Shown in pieces: positions 27,378 to 36,099 of a stretch of DNA of 64,000 nucleotides. Source of the DNA: an uncultured Clostridia bacterium. Its GTDB lineage: Bacteria; Bacillota; Clostridia; Oscillospirales; Acutalibacteraceae. Each line of letters opens with the position of its first letter. The stretch's first letter is position 1. The notes under the pieces were generated by a model. It was given only the letters and a program-made list of their open reading frames with translations, was not told where the DNA came from and ran no database searches. The stretch covers positions 1-64,000 of the forward strand of contig CANRIZ010000001.1 in NCBI GenBank assembly GCA_947630835.1. The letters are read 5' to 3'. A program made the translations under genes and the position numbers.

Positions 27378-27420
27378 AAACCTCCTTAACATATCACTAA
27401 TAAATATGTTAAAGAGGTTT
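27378..27420 (-). promoter_or_regulatory. Hairpin pairing the spoIIID Shine-Dalgarno (or upp terminator)
   Basis: On the minus strand AAACCTCTTTAACATAT and ATATGTTAAGGAGGTTT form a 17-bp stem with a single G-U pair and a 9-base loop. The 3' arm contains the whole AGGAGG of spoIIID. The following bases (TTTTAAATTTT) make a weak T-tract, so it could also end upp transcripts, whose stop is 24 bp upstream. Confidence 0.7.
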
Positions 27421-27443
27421 GATTTTATAACTTAAATATGATT

Positions 27444-28073
27444 TTATTTTGTACCGAAAATGCGGTCGCCGGCGTCGCCGAGCCCCGGAACTATATATTT
27501 ATGCTCGTTAAGGCACTCGTCGCAGGCGGCGCAGCAAATTTCAACGTCGGGATGCGCCTCGGTAAGAGCCTCAATTCCCTCGGGAGCGGCAATAATGCAC
27601 ATAAACTTGATTGACTTGGGATTGTACGTCTTTATCTGATTTATGGCGTCTATGGCGGAACCTCCCGTAGCAAGCATTGGGTCTATAACAAAAACTTCAC
27701 GCTGTGAAATATCGGACGGAAGCTTGCAATAATACGGTACGGGAAGTGCGGTTTCGGGATCACGGTACATACCTATATGCCCGACCTTTGCCGACGGAAC
27801 AAGCGACAATACGCCGTCAAGCATACCCATACCTGCACGAAGTATGGGAACAAACGCAAGCTTTTTACCCGCAATCACCTTGGTTTTTGCAACAGCCACG
27901 GGCGTTTCGACCTCAACCTCCTGCAAAGGCAGATCCCTTGTAGCCTCATAGCAAAGCAAAGCGGCAATTTCGGAAATAAGAGCGCGGAACTCTTTGGAGC
28001 CCGTGTTTTTATCTCTCAAAATGCTTAGTTTGTGTTGAATGAGCGGATGATTGGTAATAGTAACGTTTGACAT
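27444..28073 (-). CDS. upp: Uracil phosphoribosyltransferase
   Basis: A 209-residue pyrimidine salvage enzyme converting uracil and PRPP to UMP. The PRPP motif [14 protein letters not shown] is at about residues 130-143, and the uracil-binding C-terminus [14 protein letters not shown] is complete. [13 protein letters not shown] is also conserved. Full length for the family. A promoter lies at 28102-28131. Confidence 0.97.
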   Translation of the reverse strand: MSNVTITNHPLIQHKLSILRDKNTGSKEFRALISEIAALLCYEATRDLPLQEVEVETPVAVAKTKVIAGKKLAFVPILRAGMGMLDGVLSLVPSAKVGHIGMYRDPETALPVPYYCKLPSDISQREVFVIDPMLATGGSAIDAINQIKTYNPKSIKFMCIIAAPEGIEALTEAHPDVEICCAACDECLNEHKYIVPGLGDAGDRIFGTK

Positions 28074-28101
28074 AGTAATACCCCCGTTTGTTTATATAAA
28101 G

Positions 28102-28131
28102 ATTATACATCTTTTTTCGGCATAAAAACAA
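28102..28131 (-). promoter_or_regulatory. Promoter of upp
   Basis: Minus strand TTGTTT (28126-28131), 18-bp spacer, TATAAT (28102-28107), immediately after the rpiB stop. Confidence 0.65.
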
Positions 28132-28132
28132 G

Positions 28133-28576
28133 CTATTTCTGCGATTTTTCAATATCGGTGATTTGGTCTATCCTTCTTTGGTGCCTCCCGCCCTCAAAAC
28201 CTGTATTCAAAAAAACGTCCACAAGCTCTAAAGCAAGCCCGACGCCCACTACTCTGCCGCCCATACACAGGACGTTGGCGTTATTGTGGAGCCTCGTATA
28301 TTTTGCGCTGAAATAATCGGAACAGCACGCCGCCCTTATTCCGTGAACCTTATTTGCCGCTATGGATATGCCTATTCCCGTTCCGCAGCAAAGAATGCCC
28401 ATATTATCGGGGCTTTCTGCTATTTTTTTGCAAGCGTTTTGCGCAATAAGCGCATAGTCAACAGATTCGGGAGAATAAGTGCCGCAATCGACATATTTTA
28501 TATTTTTCTCGTCAAGATAGGTTTTAACTGCCTCTTTTAACGCGTAACCGCCATGGTCAGCACCCAAATAAAGCAT
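28133..28576 (-). CDS. rpiB: Ribose 5-phosphate isomerase B
   Basis: A 147-residue LacAB/RpiB-family isomerase interconverting ribose 5-phosphate and ribulose 5-phosphate. LGADHGGYALKEAV at the N-terminus and GILCCGTGIGISIAANKV with the catalytic cysteine are intact; GGRVVGVGLALELVD and the GGRHQRRIDQI end are typical. A frame from GTG at 28594 exists, but AAAGGA precedes the ATG at 28576, which gives the family's usual length. It follows tsaB by 18 bp. Confidence 0.94.
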   Translation of the reverse strand: MLYLGADHGGYALKEAVKTYLDEKNIKYVDCGTYSPESVDYALIAQNACKKIAESPDNMGILCCGTGIGISIAANKVHGIRAACCSDYFSAKYTRLHNNANVLCMGGRVVGVGLALELVDVFLNTGFEGGRHQRRIDQITDIEKSQK

Positions 28577-28594
28577 AAATATAATTCCTTTCAC

Positions 28595-29290
28595 TTATTT
28601 GTTTTTATTTTTGTTGTTTAATTCCCGTTCCGCCTGGGGAAGCCGCAGATACGCCGGCAAAAGCTCCCCTGCTTTTAAGGTTTTCCCGCCGTTAATCAGC
28701 TTTTCGTATGACAAAAGCGCAACGCTTGAAGCGTGGGCGTATTGAAGCTGGGGACTGCATAGATAAATATTGTCTATTTCGTCTTTAAGCTTTTTATAAA
28801 CCATCTCCGCGCCGTCGCCCGCAAGTATAACTTTTTTATTTAAAGAGATTATTTTCCGCTTTAATTGCTCTATTAAAACAGCGTCGTCCGCGGAAATTCT
28901 TTTGCCGTTTTCAAACATAGCCGTATAAACCTGATTGCAGCGCGCGTCCATAACCGGACAGATAACCGCGTCAAAGTCCTTAAAGGGATATGCCGCCGCT
29001 TCAAGAGCCGAAACGGCAAAGCAGGGCTTGTCCTGCGCGTCCGCCATACCTTTGACGGCGGAAACCCCTATACGAACTCCCGTAAACGAACCGGGACCCG
29101 AAGAAACGGCGAAAACATCAATCTCGTTAATATTGATATCCGTTGTATTCAACACATTCTCAACCATAGGCATAAGGGTGCGGCTGTGAGTCAGCCCCGT
29201 ATTTGCGTAGCTTTCGCCCAAGAGCTTAAAATCCTCCGTAAGAGCCGCCCCTGCCGAAAGCGAGGAACATTCAACGGCTAAAATTTTCAT
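28595..29290 (-). CDS. tsaB: tRNA threonylcarbamoyladenosine biosynthesis protein TsaB
   Basis: A 231-residue ASKHA-fold partner of TsaD in t6A37 formation on ANN-decoding tRNAs. MKILAVECSSLSAGAAL, HSRTLMPMVENVL and the SSGPGSFTGVRIG loop are family hallmarks. The ATG overlaps the tsaE stop (ATGA). In many firmicutes rimI and tsaD follow; here rimI is instead fused to a phosphatase gene 7 kb away and tsaD is not in the window. Confidence 0.94.
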   Translation of the reverse strand: MKILAVECSSLSAGAALTEDFKLLGESYANTGLTHSRTLMPMVENVLNTTDININEIDVFAVSSGPGSFTGVRIGVSAVKGMADAQDKPCFAVSALEAAAYPFKDFDAVICPVMDARCNQVYTAMFENGKRISADDAVLIEQLKRKIISLNKKVILAGDGAEMVYKKLKDEIDNIYLCSPQLQYAHASSVALLSYEKLINGGKTLKAGELLPAYLRLPQAERELNNKNKNK

Positions 29291-29718
29291 ATTTCAAAAT
29301 CACACCCGTCTATTTTAATAATCCTGTCGTTATCGGTTTTGCCCTTTTCTATGTAAATTTTTATTGAATCCTCGGGAAGAGCGTTTTCGATATTTTCGCT
29401 CCACTCAACGCACAAAACGCTGCCCATATCAATATACTCAAAAAATCCGGTGGAATAAAGGTCGTCCCAGGAGGAAACGCGGTACATATCGTAATGGCAA
29501 AGCTCGCTGTTTTTTCCGTAAACGTTAACTATGGCAAAGGTTGGGCTTGAAACCTCGCAATTAAGTCCCATTCCCTTAGCTATGCCCGTGGTAAATGCGG
29601 TTTTACCCATACCCAAGCCGCCGAAAAAAGCTATTACCCTGCCGTTTTTCAGCCCTTTGCCGAGCCTTTCGCCCAACTTAACGGTTTCTCCGTAACCGTG
29701 CGTATTAAAAACCTGCAT
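29287..29718 (-). CDS. tsaE: tRNA threonylcarbamoyladenosine biosynthesis ATPase TsaE
   Basis: A 143-residue P-loop ATPase that recycles the TsaB-TsaD complex during t6A synthesis. Walker A is GGLGMGKT (about residues 33-40); SSPTFAIVNVY and CHYDMYRV follow, with the late VEWSENIENALPED segment. It is first in tsaE-tsaB-rpiB under a promoter at 29734-29762. Confidence 0.95.
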   Translation of the reverse strand: MQVFNTHGYGETVKLGERLGKGLKNGRVIAFFGGLGMGKTAFTTGIAKGMGLNCEVSSPTFAIVNVYGKNSELCHYDMYRVSSWDDLYSTGFFEYIDMGSVLCVEWSENIENALPEDSIKIYIEKGKTDNDRIIKIDGCDFEI

Positions 29719-29733
29719 TTAATCACCTGTAAT

Positions 29734-29762
29734 ATTGTACCACTAAAATTTATTTGAGTAAA
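29734..29762 (-). promoter_or_regulatory. Promoter of tsaE-tsaB-rpiB
   Basis: Minus strand TTTACT (29757-29762), 17-bp spacer, TACAAT (29734-29739). Its -35 is only 10 bp from the -35 of the divergent rodA-like promoter. Confidence 0.65.
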
Positions 29763-29772
29763 TAGTTTTGAC

Positions 29773-29801
29773 TTGAAATTAATACAATAACATAATATAA
29801 T
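29773..29801 (+). promoter_or_regulatory. Promoter of the RodA/FtsW-family gene
   Basis: TTGAAA (29773-29778), 17-bp spacer, TATAAT (29796-29801), 33 bp before the start codon. Back to back with the tsaE promoter. Confidence 0.8.
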
Positions 29802-29834
29802 TAAATAAAATATCAAAATATGCGGGGTGAAAAA

Positions 29835-30995
29835 TTGAAAAGAAAGATTAATCCTATTTTAAACTTTATCAAAGAAACAGATTTATATCTTTTCTTTTTA
29901 TGCGTTTTAGCCTCCGCTTTCGGTCTTATAATGGTTTTGAGCGCCACTAAATACAGTATTGAGGACGGCTCAAGGTTTTCAAGGGATTTTATAGTTACTC
30001 TCGCCGCCGTTGCCGTCGGTTTAATAATGTCCGTTATCATATCCTCGCTCGATTATCAGATTTTTACCAAGCTGTGGCCCGTGATTGCGGCGGTGTGCCT
30101 GTTGCTGATGATTGCGCTGTTTAAATGGGGTACCGGTCCCACCGCAAGGAGCGACGTACATACCTGGCTTAAATTCGGCCCGATAAGCTTTCAGCCGTCG
30201 GAAATAGTAAAGGTCGGCTTTATAATAACTTTCAGCGTTCATCTTGATAAGCTTAAATATAAAATCAATAATATTTTTTCGATTATTCAGCTCGGAATAC
30301 ATGCATTAATACCTATGGGGCTTGTCGCCGTTACCGGCGATATGGGTTCTTCGCTTGTTTTTGTTATAATAGCCGCGGTTATGCTCTATATTGCGGGGGT
30401 GCATTGGGGCTATTTTGCCGGCGTATTTGCTCTCGCCGCCGCCGCTTCGCCTCTTATATGGACTTACGGATTAAAGCAGCTGCAAAAGAACAGGATTTTG
30501 GCTCTTATTTACCCGGATCTTTATCCCAACGAGATATACCAACAGATGCGCGGGCTTAACGCCATAGGCTCGGGCGGATTTACCGGACAAGGACTTTTTC
30601 ACGGCGCATATACTCAGGCAGGAGCGATTCCCGAGGGAAAAAACGATATGATTTTTGCAGTTATCGGCGAGGAACTCGGTCTTGTAGGCTGTACCGCCGC
30701 CTTGCTTATACTTGTGCTTATTACTTTCAGAATGATAAGCATAGGGAAAAAATCCTTGGAGCAGTCTACAAACCTTATCTGCTGCGGTATGGCGGCGATG
30801 ATTGCGGGTCAAATGCTTATCAACATAGGAATGTGCTTGAAGCTTCTTCCCGTAGTAGGCATAACTCTTCCGTTTTTCAGCTCGGGCGGCTCTTCAAACC
30901 TCTGTATTTATTTGGGCATAGGGCTTGTTTTGAGTATTTACAGACACAACTGCGACCCGGGCGCAAACAACTTAAAGCTGTACAACTCTTTTTAA
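29835..30995 (+). CDS. FtsW/RodA/SpoVE family peptidoglycan glycosyltransferase
   Basis: A 386-residue SEDS-family protein with about ten membrane segments, polymerising lipid II into glycan strands with a class B penicillin-binding protein partner. GPISFQPSEIVKVGFIITFSVHL, the NEIYQQMRGLNAIGSGGFTGQGLF loop, PEGKNDMIFAVIGEELG and the closing LPVVGITLPFFSSGGSSNLC are all family signatures; the catalytic aspartate is in PEGKND. RodA is the best fit by overall pattern; SpoVE or FtsW remain possible. An ATG at 29820 is in frame, but GGGGTG sits five bases before the TTG at 29835. Confidence 0.92.
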   Translation: MKRKINPILNFIKETDLYLFFLCVLASAFGLIMVLSATKYSIEDGSRFSRDFIVTLAAVAVGLIMSVIISSLDYQIFTKLWPVIAAVCLLLMIALFKWGTGPTARSDVHTWLKFGPISFQPSEIVKVGFIITFSVHLDKLKYKINNIFSIIQLGIHALIPMGLVAVTGDMGSSLVFVIIAAVMLYIAGVHWGYFAGVFALAAAASPLIWTYGLKQLQKNRILALIYPDLYPNEIYQQMRGLNAIGSGGFTGQGLFHGAYTQAGAIPEGKNDMIFAVIGEELGLVGCTAALLILVLITFRMISIGKKSLEQSTNLICCGMAAMIAGQMLINIGMCLKLLPVVGITLPFFSSGGSSNLCIYLGIGLVLSIYRHNCDPGANNLKLYNSF

Positions 30996-31018
30996 CACAA
31001 ACGCGGCCGAACAGCATA

Positions 31019-31048
31019 AAAACCATCGGACAAACCGATGGTTTTTTC
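31019..31048 (+). terminator. Terminator of the RodA/FtsW-family gene
   Basis: AACCATCGG and CCGATGGTT pair around ACAAA, followed by TTTTTTC, 24 bp after the stop. Confidence 0.9.
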
Positions 31049-31109
31049 TTTGGTCTAAGTAAATTTACGCTTAAATTTGTGTGATAGATAATTTTTGTCT
31101 ATTTTAAAA

Positions 31110-33521
31110 TCAAAGCTTTTTTAAATTTGCCATTTTCGCCATAAGCTTTTTTGTGCCGACCTTCCGGAAAGCGATTTCGATAAGCATATCGTTACCCATA
31201 GCCCGGGTAGAGATAATAACCCCGTCGCCGAAAACCTTATGGTTTACGGAGTCGCCCGTCTTATAATCGAAATTGACAGCCGCCGATTTTTTGTTCCTGT
31301 TTGCAAAGCTGCTAATTTCGCTTTTTTTGCCGCCGGTTTCGTCCTTTACGCCGTTAAACGAGCCGAATTGGGAGAAAGACGGATTTTTCGCCGCATAAGG
31401 GGAACGCTCCCCTCCGAAGCCTCCCGAGAACGCGGTTTCGCTTGAATGGACAAGTAATTCCTCCGGTATCTCGTTAATAAAGCGGGACGGTCTGTAATAA
31501 TTTGTAGAGCCGAATATCATCCTTGTTTTTGCGTTGGTTAAAAATAATTCCTTCTTTGCTCTTGTTATTCCGACATAGCAAAGCCTGCGTTCCTCCTCGA
31601 CCTCAGCTTCGTTGTACATACTCTGTATTCCCGGAAAAACGCCCTCCTCCATTCCCGGTATAAAAACTACGGGAAATTCAAGTCCCTTTGCCGAATGTAA
31701 GGTCATAAGAGCTACGGCGTCGGCGTCGGCGTTATAGTTATCTATATCGGTCATTAACGCGACGTCTTCAAGGAAATCGCCGAGAGCCGCGTCGGGGTTT
31801 TCCTCCTTGAAGCGTGTAAGGTTTGCGCCCAATTCGTTTAAGTTTTCAACCCTGTCCTCAAATTTTTCGGGTTCCGATTTTAAGTATTCGAGATAATTTG
31901 TTTTTTCAAGCACCTTTGCGAGTATTTCCTCAAGCTCGCAATTTTCCGAAAGCTCAATTAACTCGTCCATCATATCCGTAAACTGCCGCAGTCTTCCCGC
32001 GCTTCGCTTTAATATCTCGTATTCGTCGGCGGTTTTAAGTACCTCGTAGAGCGAAACGCCGAGGGTATCGGCAATCTGCGAAGCGTAGCTTACGGAGGTG
32101 TCGCCTATTCCCCTTTTTGGAGTGTTTATAATTCGTTGCAGCCTTACCTTATCGGCGGGATTGTTTATTACGCTCAAATACGCCATAGCGTCCTTAATTT
32201 CCATACGGTCGTAGAACTTGTGCCCGCCTATAATCCTGTACGGAATACCGCTCCTTACAAGCGCGCGCTCTACGGAGTTTGACATAGCGTTCATCCTGTA
32301 AAGAACCGCCATATCGCTGAAGCTGTAGCCCTCGGAAGCCTTGTCGGAAATTTTTTTTGCTATGTATTTTCCCTCGCTTGTTTCATCGACTGCGGTGTGC
32401 CATATCACTTTTTCGCCGTCGCCGTTTGCAGTCCAAAGATTTTTTCCCTTGCGCTCGGAATTATTGGAGATAACCGCGTTCGCCGCGTCAAGAATATTCT
32501 GCGTGGAACGGTAATTTTGTTCAAGCCTTATTACCTTGGCGTTCTCATAGCGCATCTCAAATTTTAATATGTTTTCAATCGTTGCGCCCCTGAAGCGGTA
32601 GATACTTTGGTCGTCGTCGCCGACAACGCAAATGTTTTTATATCCGTCCGCAATCATCGAGGTGAGCTTATACTGAGCGAAGTTTGTATCCTGATACTCG
32701 TCAACCATAATATGGCGAAAACGGCGCTGATAGTATTCAAGCACCTCGGGACATTCTTCAAAAAGCCTTATGGTATTCACTATAATATCGTCAAAATCCA
32801 TAGCGTCTGCGTCAAAGAGCATCTTCTGATACTTTTTGTAACATTCGCCTATTTTTGAAAGCCTTAAATCGCTCTTATTCGTTTCGCAGAATTCCTCGGG
32901 AGATATAAGCGAATCCTTTGCCCTGCTGATTTCGCTCAATATAGATTTATGCGGTAAAAATCTGTCGTCGATATTAAGCAGCTTCTGAACCTCTTTGATT
33001 ACCCTTTTGCTGTCGTCCGAATCGTAAATGGTAAAGTGCTTTGAAAAGCCTATTCTTTCTCCGTCCCGCCTTAAAATCCTGACGCAACTTGAATGGAAGG
33101 TGCTTGCCCATATTTCCTCCGCCCTATCCCCGAGCATCAGAGAAAGTCTTTCCTTGAGTTCGTTCGCCGCCTTGTTGGTAAAGGTAATGGCGAGAATTTG
33201 CCAGGGCTTAACCGCGTTGACGCTTAAAACGTCGGCAATTTCGGGATAAACCGACGAGTTGCCGTCAAGGTACTTTTGCATATTAATATAATCGTTATCG
33301 TCGGGCGTGCGCTCAAACCTGTCGCTGTTGTATGCGTCGCCGTACTTAACAAGATTTGCGATACGGTTTACTACAACCGTGGTTTTGCCGGAACCCGCTC
33401 CCGCAAGAATTAAAAGCGGTCCTTTTGTATTAAAGACCGCTTCCTTCTGCATACCGTTCATTTTTTTAAATTCATTTTCAATTATCTGTTTTCTCAACCA
33501 TGCAAAGCTGCCAAAATCCAT
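31110..33521 (-). CDS. pcrA: ATP-dependent DNA helicase PcrA/UvrD
   Basis: An ~803-residue superfamily 1A helicase working in nucleotide excision repair, replication restart and plasmid replication. Walker A AGAGSGKTTVVVNRI, motif II DEYQDTNFAQY, motif III GDDDQSIYRFRGA, motif V TLHSAKGLEFPVVFIPG and motif VI RRLCYVGITRAKKEL are complete. The C-terminal Tudor-like domain (TGDSVNHKVFGDGVIISTRAMG) that binds RNA polymerase is present. A longer frame runs to 33599 into the neighbouring fumarase gene; the ATG at 33521 avoids that overlap and has GGAG 13 bases upstream. A ~30-residue stretch after the Walker A region (about residues 60-90 of this start) is longer than usual. Confidence 0.95.
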   Translation of the reverse strand: MDFGSFAWLRKQIIENEFKKMNGMQKEAVFNTKGPLLILAGAGSGKTTVVVNRIANLVKYGDAYNSDRFERTPDDNDYINMQKYLDGNSSVYPEIADVLSVNAVKPWQILAITFTNKAANELKERLSLMLGDRAEEIWASTFHSSCVRILRRDGERIGFSKHFTIYDSDDSKRVIKEVQKLLNIDDRFLPHKSILSEISRAKDSLISPEEFCETNKSDLRLSKIGECYKKYQKMLFDADAMDFDDIIVNTIRLFEECPEVLEYYQRRFRHIMVDEYQDTNFAQYKLTSMIADGYKNICVVGDDDQSIYRFRGATIENILKFEMRYENAKVIRLEQNYRSTQNILDAANAVISNNSERKGKNLWTANGDGEKVIWHTAVDETSEGKYIAKKISDKASEGYSFSDMAVLYRMNAMSNSVERALVRSGIPYRIIGGHKFYDRMEIKDAMAYLSVINNPADKVRLQRIINTPKRGIGDTSVSYASQIADTLGVSLYEVLKTADEYEILKRSAGRLRQFTDMMDELIELSENCELEEILAKVLEKTNYLEYLKSEPEKFEDRVENLNELGANLTRFKEENPDAALGDFLEDVALMTDIDNYNADADAVALMTLHSAKGLEFPVVFIPGMEEGVFPGIQSMYNEAEVEEERRLCYVGITRAKKELFLTNAKTRMIFGSTNYYRPSRFINEIPEELLVHSSETAFSGGFGGERSPYAAKNPSFSQFGSFNGVKDETGGKKSEISSFANRNKKSAAVNFDYKTGDSVNHKVFGDGVIISTRAMGNDMLIEIAFRKVGTKKLMAKMANLKKL

Positions 33522-33540
33522 TTTAAATTTATATCTCCAC

Positions 33541-34071
33541 TTAATTTTTAAACAAATTTCCCCCGTGAGAATCAATAGCCACGGTAAGGGGGAATTCATT
33601 AAAATTCAACCTTTTCACCGACTCGCAGCCAAGCTCCTCGAAAGCCGTAACCTCACACTCGGTAATACATTTTGAAGCCAAAGCGCCCGCTCCGCCAACA
33701 GCGCAGAAATAAACCGCGCCGTTTCTGACTATCGCCTCGCAGACCTCATTTGAGCGAGGGCCTTTGCCTACCATAGCGCAAAGCCCCATATCAAGCATTT
33801 TCGGCGCGTATACGTCCATTCTGCTTGATGTTGTAGGGCCGCACGAACCTATGGCAAGCCCCTCCGGGGTCGGGGTAGGGCCCGCATAATATATTACCGC
33901 GCCTTTTATATCGTAGGGCAATTTTTCCCCTTTTTCCAAAAGCTCAAAAATTTTCTTGTGCGCGGCGTCCCTCGAGGTGTAAACCGTACCCGAAAGATAT
34001 ACCGTATCGCCGGCCTTTAAATATTCGGCGGCGGTTTTAATTTCATCGGTTGTAATTCTGTATTCGCTCAC
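33541..34071 (-). CDS. Class I fumarate hydratase beta-subunit-type protein, orphan
   Basis: A 176-residue protein equal to the C-terminal domain of iron-sulfur class I fumarases and tartrate dehydratases. TVYLSGTVYTSRDAAHKK, IYYAGPTPTPEG and IGSCGPTTSSRMD are the substrate-binding motifs of the beta part. The alpha subunit, which holds the 4Fe-4S cluster, is not adjacent. The gene starts with GTG inside the stop region of a DivIVA-like gene (GTGA overlap), an unusual partner. It may pair with an alpha subunit elsewhere in the genome. Confidence 0.88.
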   Translation of the reverse strand: MSEYRITTDEIKTAAEYLKAGDTVYLSGTVYTSRDAAHKKIFELLEKGEKLPYDIKGAVIYYAGPTPTPEGLAIGSCGPTTSSRMDVYAPKMLDMGLCAMVGKGPRSNEVCEAIVRNGAVYFCAVGGAGALASKCITECEVTAFEELGCESVKRLNFNEFPLTVAIDSHGGNLFKN

Positions 34072-34898
34072 GCCTGTTCACCGTTTTTTCCGAAATCAAA
34101 GGTTGAATCGGGCTGAATATTAAGGTCCTCGTTAAAATCCGTATTCGGCGGATACTGGATATATGTGAGTCCGCTTCCGTCGTTTGTTTCTATGACGCCC
34201 CGTGCGTCGTCGTCAAGCTCGAAATTCAGGGTTAAATCCGGCTCAAACGAAGCGTCGTGACGAACGCTTAAATTCTTTGCGGCAGCCGCCATTCTCTGAG
34301 AAAGCACGGCAATATTCGCCTGTAATTCGTTTATTGAATTTGTAAACGAGGCGGAAAGCTTTTCGATATCCTGTGAAAGCCGTGAAATTTCGTTTGCCTG
34401 TCTGGTAATATCTTCGCCGGCAGCCTTGGACGCGTTATGCGCCCTTTCGTTTGCGGAAGCGACGATTTTTTCGGAATACTTGCGGGCGTCAAGATAAGCC
34501 GCTCCGAGCCTTGATTGCGCCTTTTTAAGCTCGTCGGTGTTGTTCTCGTATTTCTTTTTAACGCCGGCGTACTCTTCTTTAATCTCGGTAAGCTCGGCAA
34601 TACTTTCGCTCATCTCGCGGTTTTGCTCTTTAACCGCCTCGAGCTGAGTATTCTTTTCCTCCACGGAAGCTTTAAGTTCATCGTTTTCGTCGGTAAGCTC
34701 ATCGTTTTCGCACTCAAGCTCCCCGCACATGGAGGTAAGCTCCGAAACCTTTTCGTTAAGCTGCGAAATTTCCTTTTCTTTTAATTCGGCGTCGGATTTA
34801 AGCTGTTCAATCTGCTTTTGAAGCTCCTCGACATAGGCGAGAACGTCAACTTTTTTGAAGCCGCCGAAAACGCTTGTCCTCATAATTTTTTCATCCAT
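34068..34898 (-). CDS. DivIVA-like coiled-coil protein
   Basis: A 276-residue cytoplasmic protein. The N-terminal SVFGGFKKVDVLAYVEELQKQI is a DivIVA/GpsB-like membrane-curvature domain; residues ~25-130 are a long heptad-repeat coiled coil rich in E, K and L; a second helical stretch follows (residues 135-210), and the last ~60 residues are acidic and probably disordered. DivIVA-type proteins mark poles and septa, but this one's client is unknown. AGGTG precedes the ATG, and a promoter lies at 34940-34968. Translationally coupled to the orphan fumarase subunit. Confidence 0.8.
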   Translation of the reverse strand: MDEKIMRTSVFGGFKKVDVLAYVEELQKQIEQLKSDAELKEKEISQLNEKVSELTSMCGELECENDELTDENDELKASVEEKNTQLEAVKEQNREMSESIAELTEIKEEYAGVKKKYENNTDELKKAQSRLGAAYLDARKYSEKIVASANERAHNASKAAGEDITRQANEISRLSQDIEKLSASFTNSINELQANIAVLSQRMAAAAKNLSVRHDASFEPDLTLNFELDDDARGVIETNDGSGLTYIQYPPNTDFNEDLNIQPDSTFDFGKNGEQA

Positions 34899-34939
34899 AT
34901 TAACACCTCGGACACAAGTTCTTTATATTAACCGTAAAT

Positions 34940-34968
34940 ATTTTAACAGATTTACTCAATAAAAACAA
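34940..34968 (-). promoter_or_regulatory. Promoter of the DivIVA-like / fumarase-beta unit
   Basis: Minus strand TTGTTT (34963-34968), 17-bp spacer, TAAAAT (34940-34945), about 42 bp before the ATG. Confidence 0.6.
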
Positions 34969-35059
34969 CTATAATATTAATTTTGTAAAAAATTTGATTT
35001 TTGAGTAAATTCGTAGTAAGATAATAGTATAAATTTATTAATCTTTGGGGAGTGATATT

Positions 35060-36037
35060 ATGTCCGGTAAGAAAAAATCAGGTTTGATAAAATACCTTGC
35101 GATTACCGCAGGCGCTTTTTCCGCAACATTTGTAGTTATCGGCGAGATTACATATCATTTTGTGCTTTCAAGAAAAGGACTTAACAGCCCGATAGCCGCC
35201 CGCGTGGTAAACGGCGACGCGGAAAAGATTAAAAAAGACGAGTACAGGAACCGCCTTGAGCAGATTTACAAAGAGGGCGCTCACTGGTTTAAGGACGCAG
35301 AAAAAGAGAATATCTCGATTTACAACAGAAAAAATCAAACTCTGCACGCCAATCTTTTCAAACCCGAAAAAGAGAGCGAAGTATATGTAATTTGTATTCA
35401 CGGCTATACCTCTGCGCCGTGGAATATGGGCATTTATGTAAAAGAATTTTTAAATATGGGCTACAATGTAATTACACCGAGCCTAAGAGGGCATGCCGAC
35501 AGCGAAGAGGAATTTATCACTATGGGCTGGAACGACAGGCTTGACGTTATCGACTGGATAAATTACATAGTAAAAATGCATCCCGACTGCAAAATAATGC
35601 TTCACGGCGTTTCCATGGGAGCGGCAACTACCATGATGACCGTCGGGGAGGAATTGCCCGACAATGTTAAGCTTGCCATAGAGGACTGCGGTTATACCAA
35701 CGTTTGGGATATTATGAAGCACAAAATGTCGCAGATGAAAATTCCCGAATTCCCGTTTTTATACAGCTCAAACGACGTAAATAAGCGCAAAGCCAAGTTT
35801 GATTTTAAGAAGGCTTCCTGCACGGAACAGCTAAAAAAATGCAAAATCCCCATGCTTTTCATTCACGGTGAAAATGACGATTTTGTTCCCTATTCAATGC
35901 TTGACCCGGTATTTGAAGCCTGCCCGGCTCCGAAGGAAAAGCTTTCCGTACCCGACGCACCGCACGCACGTTCGGTATGCGCCCACCCGGAGCTTTACTG
36001 GCCTGCGGTAACCGACTTTATAAACAAATATTTATAA
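35060..36037 (+). CDS. Alpha/beta hydrolase, membrane-anchored
   Basis: A 325-residue serine hydrolase of the alpha/beta fold, related to the YqkD/esterase-like firmicute group. An N-terminal hydrophobic anchor (residues ~12-36) places the catalytic domain outside. The oxyanion HGYTSAPWN, nucleophile elbow HGVSMGAAT (Ser in GVSMG), the acid in HGENDDFVP and the histidine in DAPHARS form the complete triad. The start at 35060 follows GGGGAG; an in-frame TTG at 35045 lies in that ribosome site. Substrate not predictable. Confidence 0.87.
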   Translation: MSGKKKSGLIKYLAITAGAFSATFVVIGEITYHFVLSRKGLNSPIAARVVNGDAEKIKKDEYRNRLEQIYKEGAHWFKDAEKENISIYNRKNQTLHANLFKPEKESEVYVICIHGYTSAPWNMGIYVKEFLNMGYNVITPSLRGHADSEEEFITMGWNDRLDVIDWINYIVKMHPDCKIMLHGVSMGAATTMMTVGEELPDNVKLAIEDCGYTNVWDIMKHKMSQMKIPEFPFLYSSNDVNKRKAKFDFKKASCTEQLKKCKIPMLFIHGENDDFVPYSMLDPVFEACPAPKEKLSVPDAPHARSVCAHPELYWPAVTDFINKYL

Positions 36038-36099
36038 AATTAAATATACACGGCCGGAATACTACCGTTTAAACAGGCCACATTAATTTGGAGGTTTAT

